64,000 nucleotides of DNA from the NCBI RefSeq assembly GCF_024679245.1, contig NC_090185.1:2203464-2267463 (forward strand), given 5' to 3'. The DNA is from Pseudorasbora parva (Eukaryota; Chordata; Actinopteri; Cypriniformes; Gobionidae). Shown one piece after another: positions 12,201 through 23,700 of the stretch. The notes beneath the pieces were generated by a model. The model was not told where the DNA came from. It did no database searches and worked only from the letters and a program-made list of their open reading frames with translations. Numbering within the stretch: position 1 is the first letter of the stretch; the number at the start of each line of letters is the position of its first letter. The translations under genes and the position numbers were made by a program.

Positions 12201-14753
12201 AACATAATGATGTTTGCTTGGCAGAAGAAAAACTGGGAAAAAAGTCCCTTAGACTTATGTCACGGCCGGCTCGCAAAATGAGACAAATGGGGGCTCGTCC
12301 GGGATCTGAACCCAGTACATCTCGGCTTACGACCCGGATGAGGGATGAGAATGTAATAGACACTTGGGGGGTGAGCTCATTTGGCTCACCCAGCAAGCAG
12401 GCAATAAGTAGTTGCATCATAATATCATAGCCACGCCCTAGCAAGAGTTGCAGCACCCTAGCAACCGCCCCATAAAAAATCCTAGAGACAAGTGGGTGGT
12501 TTCTTTAGACTCAGACTGGCAAGTAGTCTTCAAATATCCAAATACACATCCAGTCAATTAGTTTCCCCCTAGTAACTGTCTAGCCACACCCTAGCAGCTG
12601 CATAGCAACATGAAAGTGCCATATCTCAGCAACAGAACATCGTACAGACTTTCTAGCAATCGCACAAAAGACCCTAGTAACTGCCTAGTGCCGAGTTTTG
12701 CCACAACACACTGAAAATATACATGTCTCGTTGTGTAATATGATGCATTTTTAAGTGAAAAGGTATTTAATAATGGAGTGCGAGAATTGATTTTATCCCC
12801 CTGGATTTGATTGGATCCTAAATAATGAGCAAGATTAGGATTAGTGTGTCCAAAATCATAGTACGATAAAAATGGATTTGGCTGAATTTGGACTTGCATA
12901 CTAGTGTACTAATACTATTTTTGTCATATTTACATGGTAGAAATTGTAATAAGAGTAGCAAGCGATTCCAAATTCAGCATATTGCTTGCTCTTTGGTCTA
13001 ATATTACCCACAATCCCTTGCACTTTGGATGTGAATGTCATTGTCATGTGGTGTCAACAGTACACCGTTTATTGCACACTTTAGAGAATGTACTTCTACC
13101 TAAAAGCCAATTGTTTGTCTGTGCTGTCCAGATGAGAGTCCCACCACAACTCCACTCGCCTCCCGAAATAACTCCTCCTATATAACGGTAGTGCCCCCTC
13201 ACGTAGAAGACACGCCCCAGAAACCAACTCCACCCCCTCGTATAGAAGACACGCCCCCTATACCGGCTCCGCCCCCTCCGAGGCCGTACACTGAGAGAGA
13301 GAGGAACGTGGTGAGTGTTTGCGAGTTAATCGCTCGGTGTTGATGTGTATGTGGTGTGACAGGCAGCGGGGCGAGGGACCGCGAGAGCGGACCGGTGATT
13401 AATGTTCACGAGTGCCAGCTGCGTGGCACACCGGTCTCGTCTCGCGGTCCCTCGCCCCGCTGCCTGTCACACCACAGTGTAGATGAGCGATCTCACCACT
13501 CGTCTGTGTGCAGGACATCCTTAATCATCTCATCAACGACATCGAGGCGTTCACTGACAGAATTACAGCCGTCGCTCCTAAAATGGACAAAAAGAAAAAG
13601 AAGAAAAAGCATAAAGGTGAGAGAAGCGGTTCGTTTGACGCGAAAAGGTGAGTTTGTGAACTCTGAATGCTCTCCTGACGTGTTTTCTGTCGTCTGTAGT
13701 TGTGAAAGGGATGCCGTCCGATGAAGAGTTCACAGTCTGTCTGCGCAAAGTCAAGATGGCCTTCAACCTGCTGGTGTGTGAGAGACTGCGCTTCAGATTC
13801 ATTTGATATTATATGCTTCTTCAATTATACCTATACATTAAAGTATATTGTCTAAGTAACACTGCTACACCCCTCCCCCCATATACAGTGGTATAAATGC
13901 AATATCCCAGTGTCATTATATTAAATTAATTACAGCTCAGACAACATTTATACATGTTTATGACTTTTAGCAGTGTTTTATGTAACTTTAAAGGGTTTCC
14001 TCTAAAATGACACCTACATTTTGAACCTAGACCACGGTATGTGTGTATGGGAAGCTTTTCAATTTGGGTCGGCCAAATCCAGGCGGAAAATGGCACCAGA
14101 GTAATTTCGTGTAAATACATTACTTTGTGTAAAACAAATGCCAAAGTGATGCATATCTCCAGAAAGAAGAGACTCTAAGCTTTCAAATGATACCACATAT
14201 GAGGTCAGAGCTCCTCCACAGACATTTAAAACTGAGGGTCCGTGGAGTTTATATTAAATTATAAAATCATAATTTTCTAATGTAATATTTTTAATATTAT
14301 AAAGGTAATTTTATACAAGATAATATTTAGATATAACATTAATCTGTCTGTAATATCTAAATATAATATAAATATATTAATAACAAATATTATATTAATT
14401 ATGTCTCATAATCTGTTCATCAGGGCAAACTGCAGGGAAAGATTGAGAACCCCAGCGCCGCTGAACTGGCCCACTGTCTGTTCTCTATACTGGAGCTGGT
14501 GAGTGTGTGTGTGTGTGTGTGTCCATCTGTCTGTATGAACACACTGTTCTTTAGCTAACATACGTATGTGTGTGTGTAGATAGTGTTTCACTGTAAGGAG
14601 GAGCTCCCTCCATCCATCGTGGTTCCTCTGTTTGAGCCGGAGTGTATCCTGTTCCTCAGTGAGGAAGCCACGGCGGAGGAAGATCATCTGTGGCAGTCGC
14701 TGGGAGACGCCTGGAACATCCCCAGGTAAAACACCAGAAACCTCTCCATCTCG

Positions 14754-14788
<35 letters not shown>

Positions 14789-17700
14789 ACTGCTCTCTTC
14801 AAATCATGCTTCTGTGTGTGTCTGAAGCACCAAGTGGCCGGAGGATGATGAGGATATTCCCACGTTCACACCAGTGTTTGATGACGGCTGGGAGCCGCTG
14901 GCCATTAGAAACCCAGAGCCGAGCCACACAAACACCAGCACGCGAGAACCACCGCAGCAATCTATGACACGACAAACGGTACACACACACACACACACTG
15001 AGCGCTCAGCTACACCAGAAACATTCAACTCCAAATGCTTTACTCGTTTATTCCTTCTGTTTCTGTGTGTAGAGCAACAAACTTCCCCAGGAAGATCAGC
15101 AAAGGTACCGAAATACTCCAGTATCTTTAATATCGTGTACTCCTGCTGTATTTTGAGTGTGTAACAGTGTGTGTTTTGCAGCTTGGAGGAGTTACCAGTG
15201 AGCTACATGCGAGCAGTGTTTGATTTTACCGCGCGTAACCCTCGTGAGCTCACCATCAGTAAAGGTGAAGAACTACAGGTGAGCACAAAGACATAAACTA
15301 TATTGCCAAAAGCATTGGGACACTCCTGCAGATCACTGAGTTCAGGTGTTCAGTCACTTCATGGCCACAGGTGTATAACTCCAGCTCTAGGCCTGCAGAC
15401 GCTTCTACACACATTAGTGAAAGAATGGGTCGCTCTCAGGAGCTATAACTAAATATTCCACGCTCAACTGTTAGTGGGATTATAACAAAGTGGAAGCCAT
15501 TGGGAACAACAGCAACTCTTTAGGCCACGTAAAATCACAGAGTGGGGTCAGCGCATGCTGAGGGTCACAGTGCGCAGAAGTCACCACCTTTCTGCAGAGT
15601 CAACAGCTCCAGACCTCCAGACTTCTGTGGCCTTCAGATGAGCTCAAGAACAGCGTAGAGAGCTTCATGGAATGGGTTTCCATGGCCGAGCAGCTCATCC
15701 AAGCCTTACATCACCAAGAGCAATGCAGAGCGTGGGATGCAGTGGAGTAAAGCAGCCGCCACTGGACTCTAGAGCAGTGAGACGTGTTCTCTGAGCGACC
15801 AATCACGCTTCAGTCTGACAATCCCATGAACGAGTCTGGGTTTGCCGGTTGCCAGGAGAACGGGACTTGCCTGACTGTATTGTGCCAAGTGTAAAGTTTG
15901 GTGGAGGGGGATTATGGTGTGGGATCGTTTTTCAGCGATTGGGCTTGGAACCTTAGTTCCAGTGAAACGAACTGGTAATGCTTCAAGACGTTTTGGACAA
16001 TTTCATGCTCCCAACTATGTGGGATCAGTTTGTGGACGGCCCCTTCCTGTCCCAGCATGACTGCGCTCCAGTGCATAAAGCGTCGGCCCATAAAGACATG
16101 GATGAGGAGTTTGGTGTGGAGGAACTGGACTGGCCTGCTCAGAGTCCTGAGCTCAACCCGATAGAACAGCTTTGGGATGAATTAGAGCGGAGACTGAGAG
16201 CCAGGCCTTCTCGTCCAACATCAGTGCCTGACCTCACAAATTAGCTTCTAGAAGAATGGGCAAAAATCCCCATAAACACACTCCTAAACCTTGAGGAAAG
16301 CCTTCCCAGAAGAGCTGAAGCTGTTAGAGAGGGTGGGCCGACTCCATATTAAACCCTACGGGTTAACAATGGGATGGCATTATAGCTCATGAGCATGGAA
16401 AGACAGGCGTCACAACACTTTTGGCATTATAATGTACATATGTGACCTGAGAAATGACATGCTGTCTGTAATAAGTTGTTTTTGAGAAAATGTCCTCTAA
16501 AGATCCTGTGTGTGTGTGTTGTAGTTGTTGGACATGTCTAAGCAGTGGTGGAAGGTGAAGAATCAGATGGGGAAGGTTGGTTACGTCCCCAACAACATGC
16601 TTCAGCTCCCGCAGCAGGAGGCCAAACCTGTGCGTATCTGAGATTTAAACAAGTCTGGTCCTGTTGATCTGATTTACACCCGTTCACAATCCTAATCTCA
16701 CCTCACGACCCGCAGGAAACTCCATCCGCGCCCGGACTAACCAGAAAATCCCGTCCGGAGGAGGTCCGAGCCTGGCTGGAGCACAAGGGCTTCAGTAAAA
16801 TGTGAGGAGAATGTGGGATGTTTACTGCATATTATTTGTGTAAAATTAGTAAGCTAAACAACCATTGCAAACCATAAAAGCATGCTGCAGTCACATGACC
16901 TCATTACAGTACATGGTTAATTAATTGACCTCATTTGCATATTGCATAATATCAACACCAACACAATATTAGGTCATAATGTTATGCCTGATCAGTGTTG
17001 CCACAGTTACTTTGAAAAAGTAATCTGATTACTGAGTACTCCTTTAAAAACTAACTGTTACTTTACAGATTACTTGATTTTAAAAGTAACTAAGTAAAAC
17101 AAGTTACTTTATTATTTACATTCAGCAGTTTCCGACAATACCGCCGCCGCCTCAACACAGAAATGACAACTGTTTTTGCCAACACTCACTTTATTAGAAT
17201 TGCATTTTTAACAGTAACGTCAACAATGTATCTCCTGACATTTTAAGTTGAAATTAAAAAATATTTCCTGAAAAAATACTCTCCCCAAGATGCAAGAAGA
17301 AAGCAAAAATATATCTTTTATTTTTTACTAAGGAAAATGACTACAATAGTAACTCACAGTGACTTGGAAAAATTACTTTAATCTGATTACTGGTTTGAAA
17401 ATAGTAACGCGTTAGATTACTCGTTACTGGAGAAAAGTTGTCAGATTAGAGTAACGCTTTAGATTACTCGTTACTGGAGAAAAGTCGTCAGATTAGAGTA
17501 ACGCTTTAGATTACTCGTTACTGGAGAAAAGTCGTCAGATTAGAGTAACGCTTTAGATTACTCGTTACTGGAGAAAAGTCGTCAGATTAGAGTAACGCTT
17601 TAGATTACTCGTTACTGGAGAAAAGTCGTCAGATTAGAGTTAACGTGTTAGATTACTCGTTACTGGAGAAAAGTCGTCAGATTAGAGTAACGCGTTAGAT

Positions 17701-20700
17701 TACTCGCTACTGGAGAAAAGTCGTCAGATTAGAGTAACACGTTAGATTACTCACTACTGGAGAAAAGTCGTCAGATTAGAGTAACGCTTTAGATTACTCG
17801 TTACTGGAGAAAAGTCGTCAGATTAGAGTAACGCGTTAGATTACTCGCTACTGGAGAAAAGTCGTCAGATTAGAGTAACGCGTTAGATTACTCGTTACTG
17901 GAGAAAAGTCGTCAGATTAGAGTAACGCGTTAGATTACTCACTACTGGAGAAAAGTTGTCAGATTAGAGTAACGCGTTAGATTACTCCCTACTGGAGAAA
18001 AGTCGTCAGATTAGAGTAACGCGTTAGATTACTCGCTACTGGAGAAAAGTCATCAGATTAGAGTAACGCGTTAGATTACTCGCTACTGGAGAAAAGTCGT
18101 CAGATTAGAGTAACGCGTTAGATTACTCGCTACTGGAGAAAAGTCGTCAGATTAGAGTAACGCGTTAGATTACTCGCTACTGGAGAAAAGTCGTCAGATT
18201 AGAGTAACGCGTTAGATTACTCGTTACTGGAGAAAAGTCGTCAGATTAGAGTAACGCGTTAGATTACTCGTTACTGGAGAAAAGTCGTCAGATTAGAGTA
18301 ACGCGTTAGATTACTCACTACTGGAGAAAAGTCGTCAGATTAGAGTAACGCGTTAGATTACTCACTACTGGAGAAAAGTCGTCAGATTAGAGTAACGCGT
18401 TACATTACTCGTTACTGGAGAAAAGTCGTCAGATTAGAGTAACGCATTAGATTACTCACTACTGGAGAAAAGTCATCAGATTAGAGTAACGCGTTAGATT
18501 ACTCACTACTGGAGAAAAGTCGTCAGATTAGAGTAACGCGTTAGATTACTCACTACTGGAGAAAAGTTGTCAGATTAGAGTAACGCGATAGATTACTCGC
18601 TACTGGAGAAAGTCATCAGATTAGAGTAACGCGTTAGATTACTCGTTACTGGAGAAAAGTCGTCAGATTAGAGTAACGCGTTAGATTACTCACTACTGGA
18701 GAAAAGTTGTCAGATTAGAGTAACGCGTTAGATTACTCACTACTGGAGAAAAGTCGTCAGATTAGAGTAACGCGTTAGATTACTCGTTACTGGAGAAAAG
18801 TCATCAGATTAGAGTAACGCTTTAGATTACTCGTTACTGGAGAAAAGTCGTCAGATTAGAGTAACGCGTTAGATTACTCGCTACTGGAGAAAAGTCGTCA
18901 GATTAGAGTAACGCGTTAGATTACTCGCTACTGGAGAAAAGTCGTCAGATTAGAGTAACGCGTTAGATTACTCGCTACTGGAGAAAAGTCGTCAGATTAG
19001 AGTAACGCGTTAGATTACTCGCTACTGGAGAAAAGTCATCAGATTAGAGTAACGCGTTAGATTACTCTCTACTGGAGAAAAGTCGTCAGATTAGAGTCAC
19101 GCGTTAGATTACTCACTACTGGAGAAAAGTCGTCAGATTAGAGTAACGCGTTAGATTACTCACTACTGGAGAAAAGTCGTCAGATTAGAGTAACGCGTTA
19201 GATTACTCACTAATGGAGAAAAGTCGTCAGATTAGAGTAACGCGTTAGATTACTCACTACTGGAGAAAAGTCGTCAGATAAGAGTAACGCGTTAGATTAC
19301 TCGCTACTGGAGAAAAGTCGTCAGATTAGAGTAACACGTTAGATTACTCGTTACTGGAGAAAGTCATCAGATTAGAGTAACGCGTTAGATTACTCACTAC
19401 TGGAGAAAAGTCATCAGATTAGAGTAACGCATTAGATTACTCACTACTGGAGAAAAATTGTCAGATTAGAGTAACGCGTTAGATTGCTCGCTACTGGAGA
19501 AAAGTCGTCAGATTAGAGTAACACGTTAGATTACTCGTTACTGGAGAAAGTCATCAGATTAGAGTAACGCGTTAGATTACTCACTACTGGAGAAAAGTCA
19601 TCAGATTAGAGTAACGCGTTAGATTACTCACTACTGGAGAAAAGTTGTCAGATTAGAGTAACGCGTTAGATTACTCACTACTGGAGAAAAGTCATCAGAT
19701 TAGAGTAACGCGTTAGATTACTCGCTACTGGAGAAAAGTTGTCAGATTAGAGTAACGCGTTAGATTGCTCGCTACTGGAGAAAAGTCGTCAGATTAGAGT
19801 AACACGTTAGATTACTCGTTACTGGAGAAAAGTCATCAGATTAGAGTAACGCGTTAGATTACTCGTTACTGGAGAAAAGTCGTCAGATTAGAGTAACGCG
19901 TTAGATTACTCACTACTGGAGAAAAGTCGTCAGATTAGAGTAATGCGTTAGATTACTCACTACTGGAGAAAAGTCGTCAGATTAGAGTAACTCGTTAGAT
20001 TACTCGTTACTGGAGAAAAGTCGTCAGATTAGAGTAACGCGTTAGATTACTCGCTACTGGAGAAAAGTCGTCAGATTAGAGTAACTCGTTAGATTACTCG
20101 TTACTGGAGAAAAGTCGTCAGATTAGAGTAACGCGTTAGATTACTCACTACTGGAGAAAAGTCGTCAGATTAGAGTAACTCGTTAGATTACTCATTACTG
20201 GAGAAAAGTCGTCAGATTAGAGTAACGCGTTAGATTACTCGCTACTGGAGAAAAGTCGTCAGATTAGAGTAACTCGTTAGATTACTCGTTACTGGAGAAA
20301 GTCATCAGATTAGAGTAACGCGTTAGTAGGCATGTGCCGATATCAATTTTTCATGTTGCGATTAATTGATGAAGTTTTATCAAGATATACGATATTATCA
20401 CGATATTGAAATAAGTTGCAAAAAAAAGTGTTGCCAATGCATAACAGCTTTAAGAACTATTTTTGTAAGAACAAAAATAACTGAATGTTTAAATACAATA
20501 ATGCACCAAAAATATATATAGCTCTGGGGAAAAAATTAAGAGACCCCTCATTGAGAAATCAATGTTAAGTGGTCTCTTGATTTTTTTCCAGAGCTGTAAA
20601 AGTAAAATTTTCAAACAGATTTAAGTGCAAAAGAATTAGGCTATAAAGAACAACAGGTAGGCTTACAAATTACAATAAGGTCTCATTATTTAACGCATTA

Positions 20701-23700
20701 ACTAAGATTGAGCAATAGCTACATTTGGTACAGAAAGTATAATGTTTTTGTTAATGTTAGTTAAGAAATACTGATCATTGTTAGTTTTATCTTAGGTCCA
20801 TTAAAAGTTATTTTGATTTTGATTTTAATGTTATTAAAAAGTAACTAAGAAATTAACATGGAATGATTAATTCTTTATAAGTATTTTTCATTGTCAGTTT
20901 GGTAATAATGAATTAACATGTTAACTAATGAAGTCGTATCTCAAACAATAACAAATAATTAAACAAGTTCTAATTATTAGGGTTGTAGTCCAGATTAAAA
21001 CATAAAAATGTTTAAATTTTAAAATAAATAGCCTATTAAGTCTTTAAGTATTAAGTATTTGGTGCTGTGATGAACAACATTGAGATTACAAAAACGAATG
21101 GCTGTTTTAAAAACTACACGCGTTTTTTTGTTTGTTTGCTGGTTTCCGGGGTAACTGGCTGCATTCTGCAGTTCATCAGCGCCCTCTGCTGTCACTGAGC
21201 GGCACTTCAGCAGCGCGTCTCCTTCACCGGTTCAGTCATGTGCAAACGCACGTTGGGCTTGTTTATATCTGAGCGTGTCCCTTTGACGCAGAATACAGCG
21301 GTGTTGAGCATTTATACGGTTGATGGGCAAAGTATTCTTGAGTGCATTATAAAAAAATTATAAATTGTTAATAAATTATTATTTACGATATTTTAAAGTG
21401 CCCACGATAACAATATCGTGCATATTCATTATCGTGATAAATCGCATTATCGAAAATCGGCACATGTCTACGCGTTAGATTACTCGCAACTGGAGAAAAG
21501 TCGTCAGATTAGAGTAACGCGTTAGATTACTCGTTACTGGAGAAAAGTCGTCAGATTAGAGTAACGCATTAGATTACTCGCTACTGGAGAAAAGTCGTCA
21601 GATTAGAGTAACGCGTTAGATTACTCGTTACTGGAGAAAAGTCGTCAGATTAGAGTAACGCGTTAGATTACTCGTTACTGGAGAAAAGTCGTCAGATTAG
21701 AGTAACGCTTTAGATTACTTGTTACTGGAGAAAAATCGTCAGATTAGAGTAACGCTTTAGATTACTCGTTACTGGAGAAAAGTCGTCCGATTAGAGTAAC
21801 GCGTTAGATTACTCGTTACTGGAGAAAAGTCGTCAGATTAGAGTAACACGTTAGATTACTCACTACTGGAGAAAAGTCATCAGATTAGAGTAACGCGTTA
21901 GATTACTCACTACTGGAGAAAAGTCGTCAGATTAGAGTAACGCGTTAGATTACTCACTACTGGAGAAAAGTCGTCAGATTAGAGTAACACGTTAGATTAC
22001 TCGGTACTGGAGAAAAGTCGTCAGATTAGAGTAACGCGTTAGATTACTCGCTACTGGAGAAAAGTCGTCAGATTAGAGTAACGCGTTAGATTACTCGCTA
22101 CTGGAGAAAAGTCGTCAGATTAGAGTAACGCGTTAGATTACTCGTTACTGGAGAAAAGTCGTCAGATTAGAGTAACGCGTTAGATTACTCACTACTGGAG
22201 AAAAGTCGTCAGATTAGAGTAACGCGTTAGATTACTCGCTACTGGAGAAAAGTCGTCAGATTAGAGTAACGCGTTAGATTACTCGTTACTGGAGAAAAGT
22301 CGTCAGATTAGAGTAACGCGTTAGATTACTCCCTACTGGAGAAAGTCGTCAGATTAGAGTAACGCGTTAGATTACTCACTACTGGAGAAAAGTTGTCAGA
22401 TTAGAGTAACGCTTTAGATTACTCGTTACTGGAGAAAAGTCGTCAGATTAGAGTAACGCGTTAGATTACTCGCTACTGGAGAAAAGTCATCAGATTAGAG
22501 TAACGCGTTAGATTACTCGCTACTGGAGAAAAGTCATCAGATTAGAGTAACGCGTTAGATTACTCGCTACTGGAGAAAAGTCGTCAGATTAGAGTAATGC
22601 GTTAGATTACTCACTACTGGAGAAAAGTCATCAGATTAGAGTAACGCGTTAGATTACTCGCTACTGGAGAAAAGTCGTCAGATTAGAGTAATGCGTTAGA
22701 TTACTCACTACTGGAGAAAAGTCATCAGATTAGAGTAATGCGTTAGATTACTCACTACTGGAGAAAAGTCATCAGATTAGAGTAATGCGTTAGATTACTC
22801 ACTACTGGAGAAAAGTCGTCAGATTAGAGTAATGCGTTAGATTACTCACTACTGGAGAAAAGTCGTCAGATTAGAGTAATGCGTTAGATTACTCACTACT
22901 GGAGAAAAGTCATCAGATTAGAGTAATGCGTTAGATTACTCACTACTGGAGAAAAGTCATCAGATTAGAGTAACGCGTTAGATTACTCACTACTGGAGAA
23001 AAGTCGTCAGATTAGAGTAATGCGTTAGATTACTCACTACTGGAGAAAAGTCATCAGATTAGAGTAACTCGTTAGATTACTCACTACTGGAGAAAAGTCG
23101 TCCGATTAGAGTAATGCGTTAGATTACTCACTACTGGAGAAAAGTCGTCAGATTAGAGTAACACGTTAGATTACTCACTTCTGGAGAAAAGTCGTCAGAT
23201 TAGAGTAACGCGTTAGATTACTCACTACTGGAGAAAAGTCGTCAGATTAGAGTAACACGTTAGATTACTCACTACTGGAGAAAAGTCGTCAGATTAGAGT
23301 AACACGTTAGATTACTCACTACTGGAGAAAAATCGTCAGATTAGAGTAACTCGTTAGATTACTCACTACTGGAGAAAAGTCGTCAGATTAGAGTAATGCG
23401 TTAGATTACTCACTACTGGAGAAAAGTCGTCAGATTAGAGTAACGCGTTAGATTACTCGCTACTGGAGAAAGTCGTCAGATTAGAGTAACGCGTTAGATT
23501 ACTCGTTACTGGAGAAAAGTCGTCAGATTAGAGTAACACGTTACTAAGTTACTGGCATCACTGTGCCTGACCAGTGTATGTTTAGTAAAAAAGGATGGCA
23601 CTTCTGTGCATTTCAGCCATTTTTAAAAACTAAATTCTCAAGTTAAAAAACAAAAAATTTACGATGTGGCTTAATGAACATGGGAAAATATGAGTGCAGT

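Larger units (their letters stand above)
16993..23563. mobile_element. hAT-like non-autonomous element swollen by a 47-bp satellite
   Basis: Ends are CAGTGTTGCCA at 16993 and the inverted TGGCATCACTG ending at 23563. Flanks are TGCCTGAT (16985-16992) and TGCCTGAC (23564-23571), an 8-bp target duplication with one mismatch, as hAT elements make. The first 400 bp are ordinary AT-rich MITE-like sequence. The rest is tandem array derived from the element's own GTAACGCGTTA-type 3' sequence. No transposase is present. Confidence 0.8.

Noticed and set aside
12285..12345. A tRNA-Pro gene on the minus strand
   Set aside because: Only the 3' part is recognisable; no anticodon arm or 5' half can be found in the adjacent sequence.
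13356..13724. 122-codon open frame as a coding exon
   Set aside because: It runs through the hairpin and uses a different frame from eps8l3 exon 10 (13514-13616), whose frame fits the rest of the gene.
17404..23545. CRISPR-like array
   Set aside because: Units are contiguous with no unique spacers, there are no cas genes, and the context is a fish intron. It is a minisatellite.
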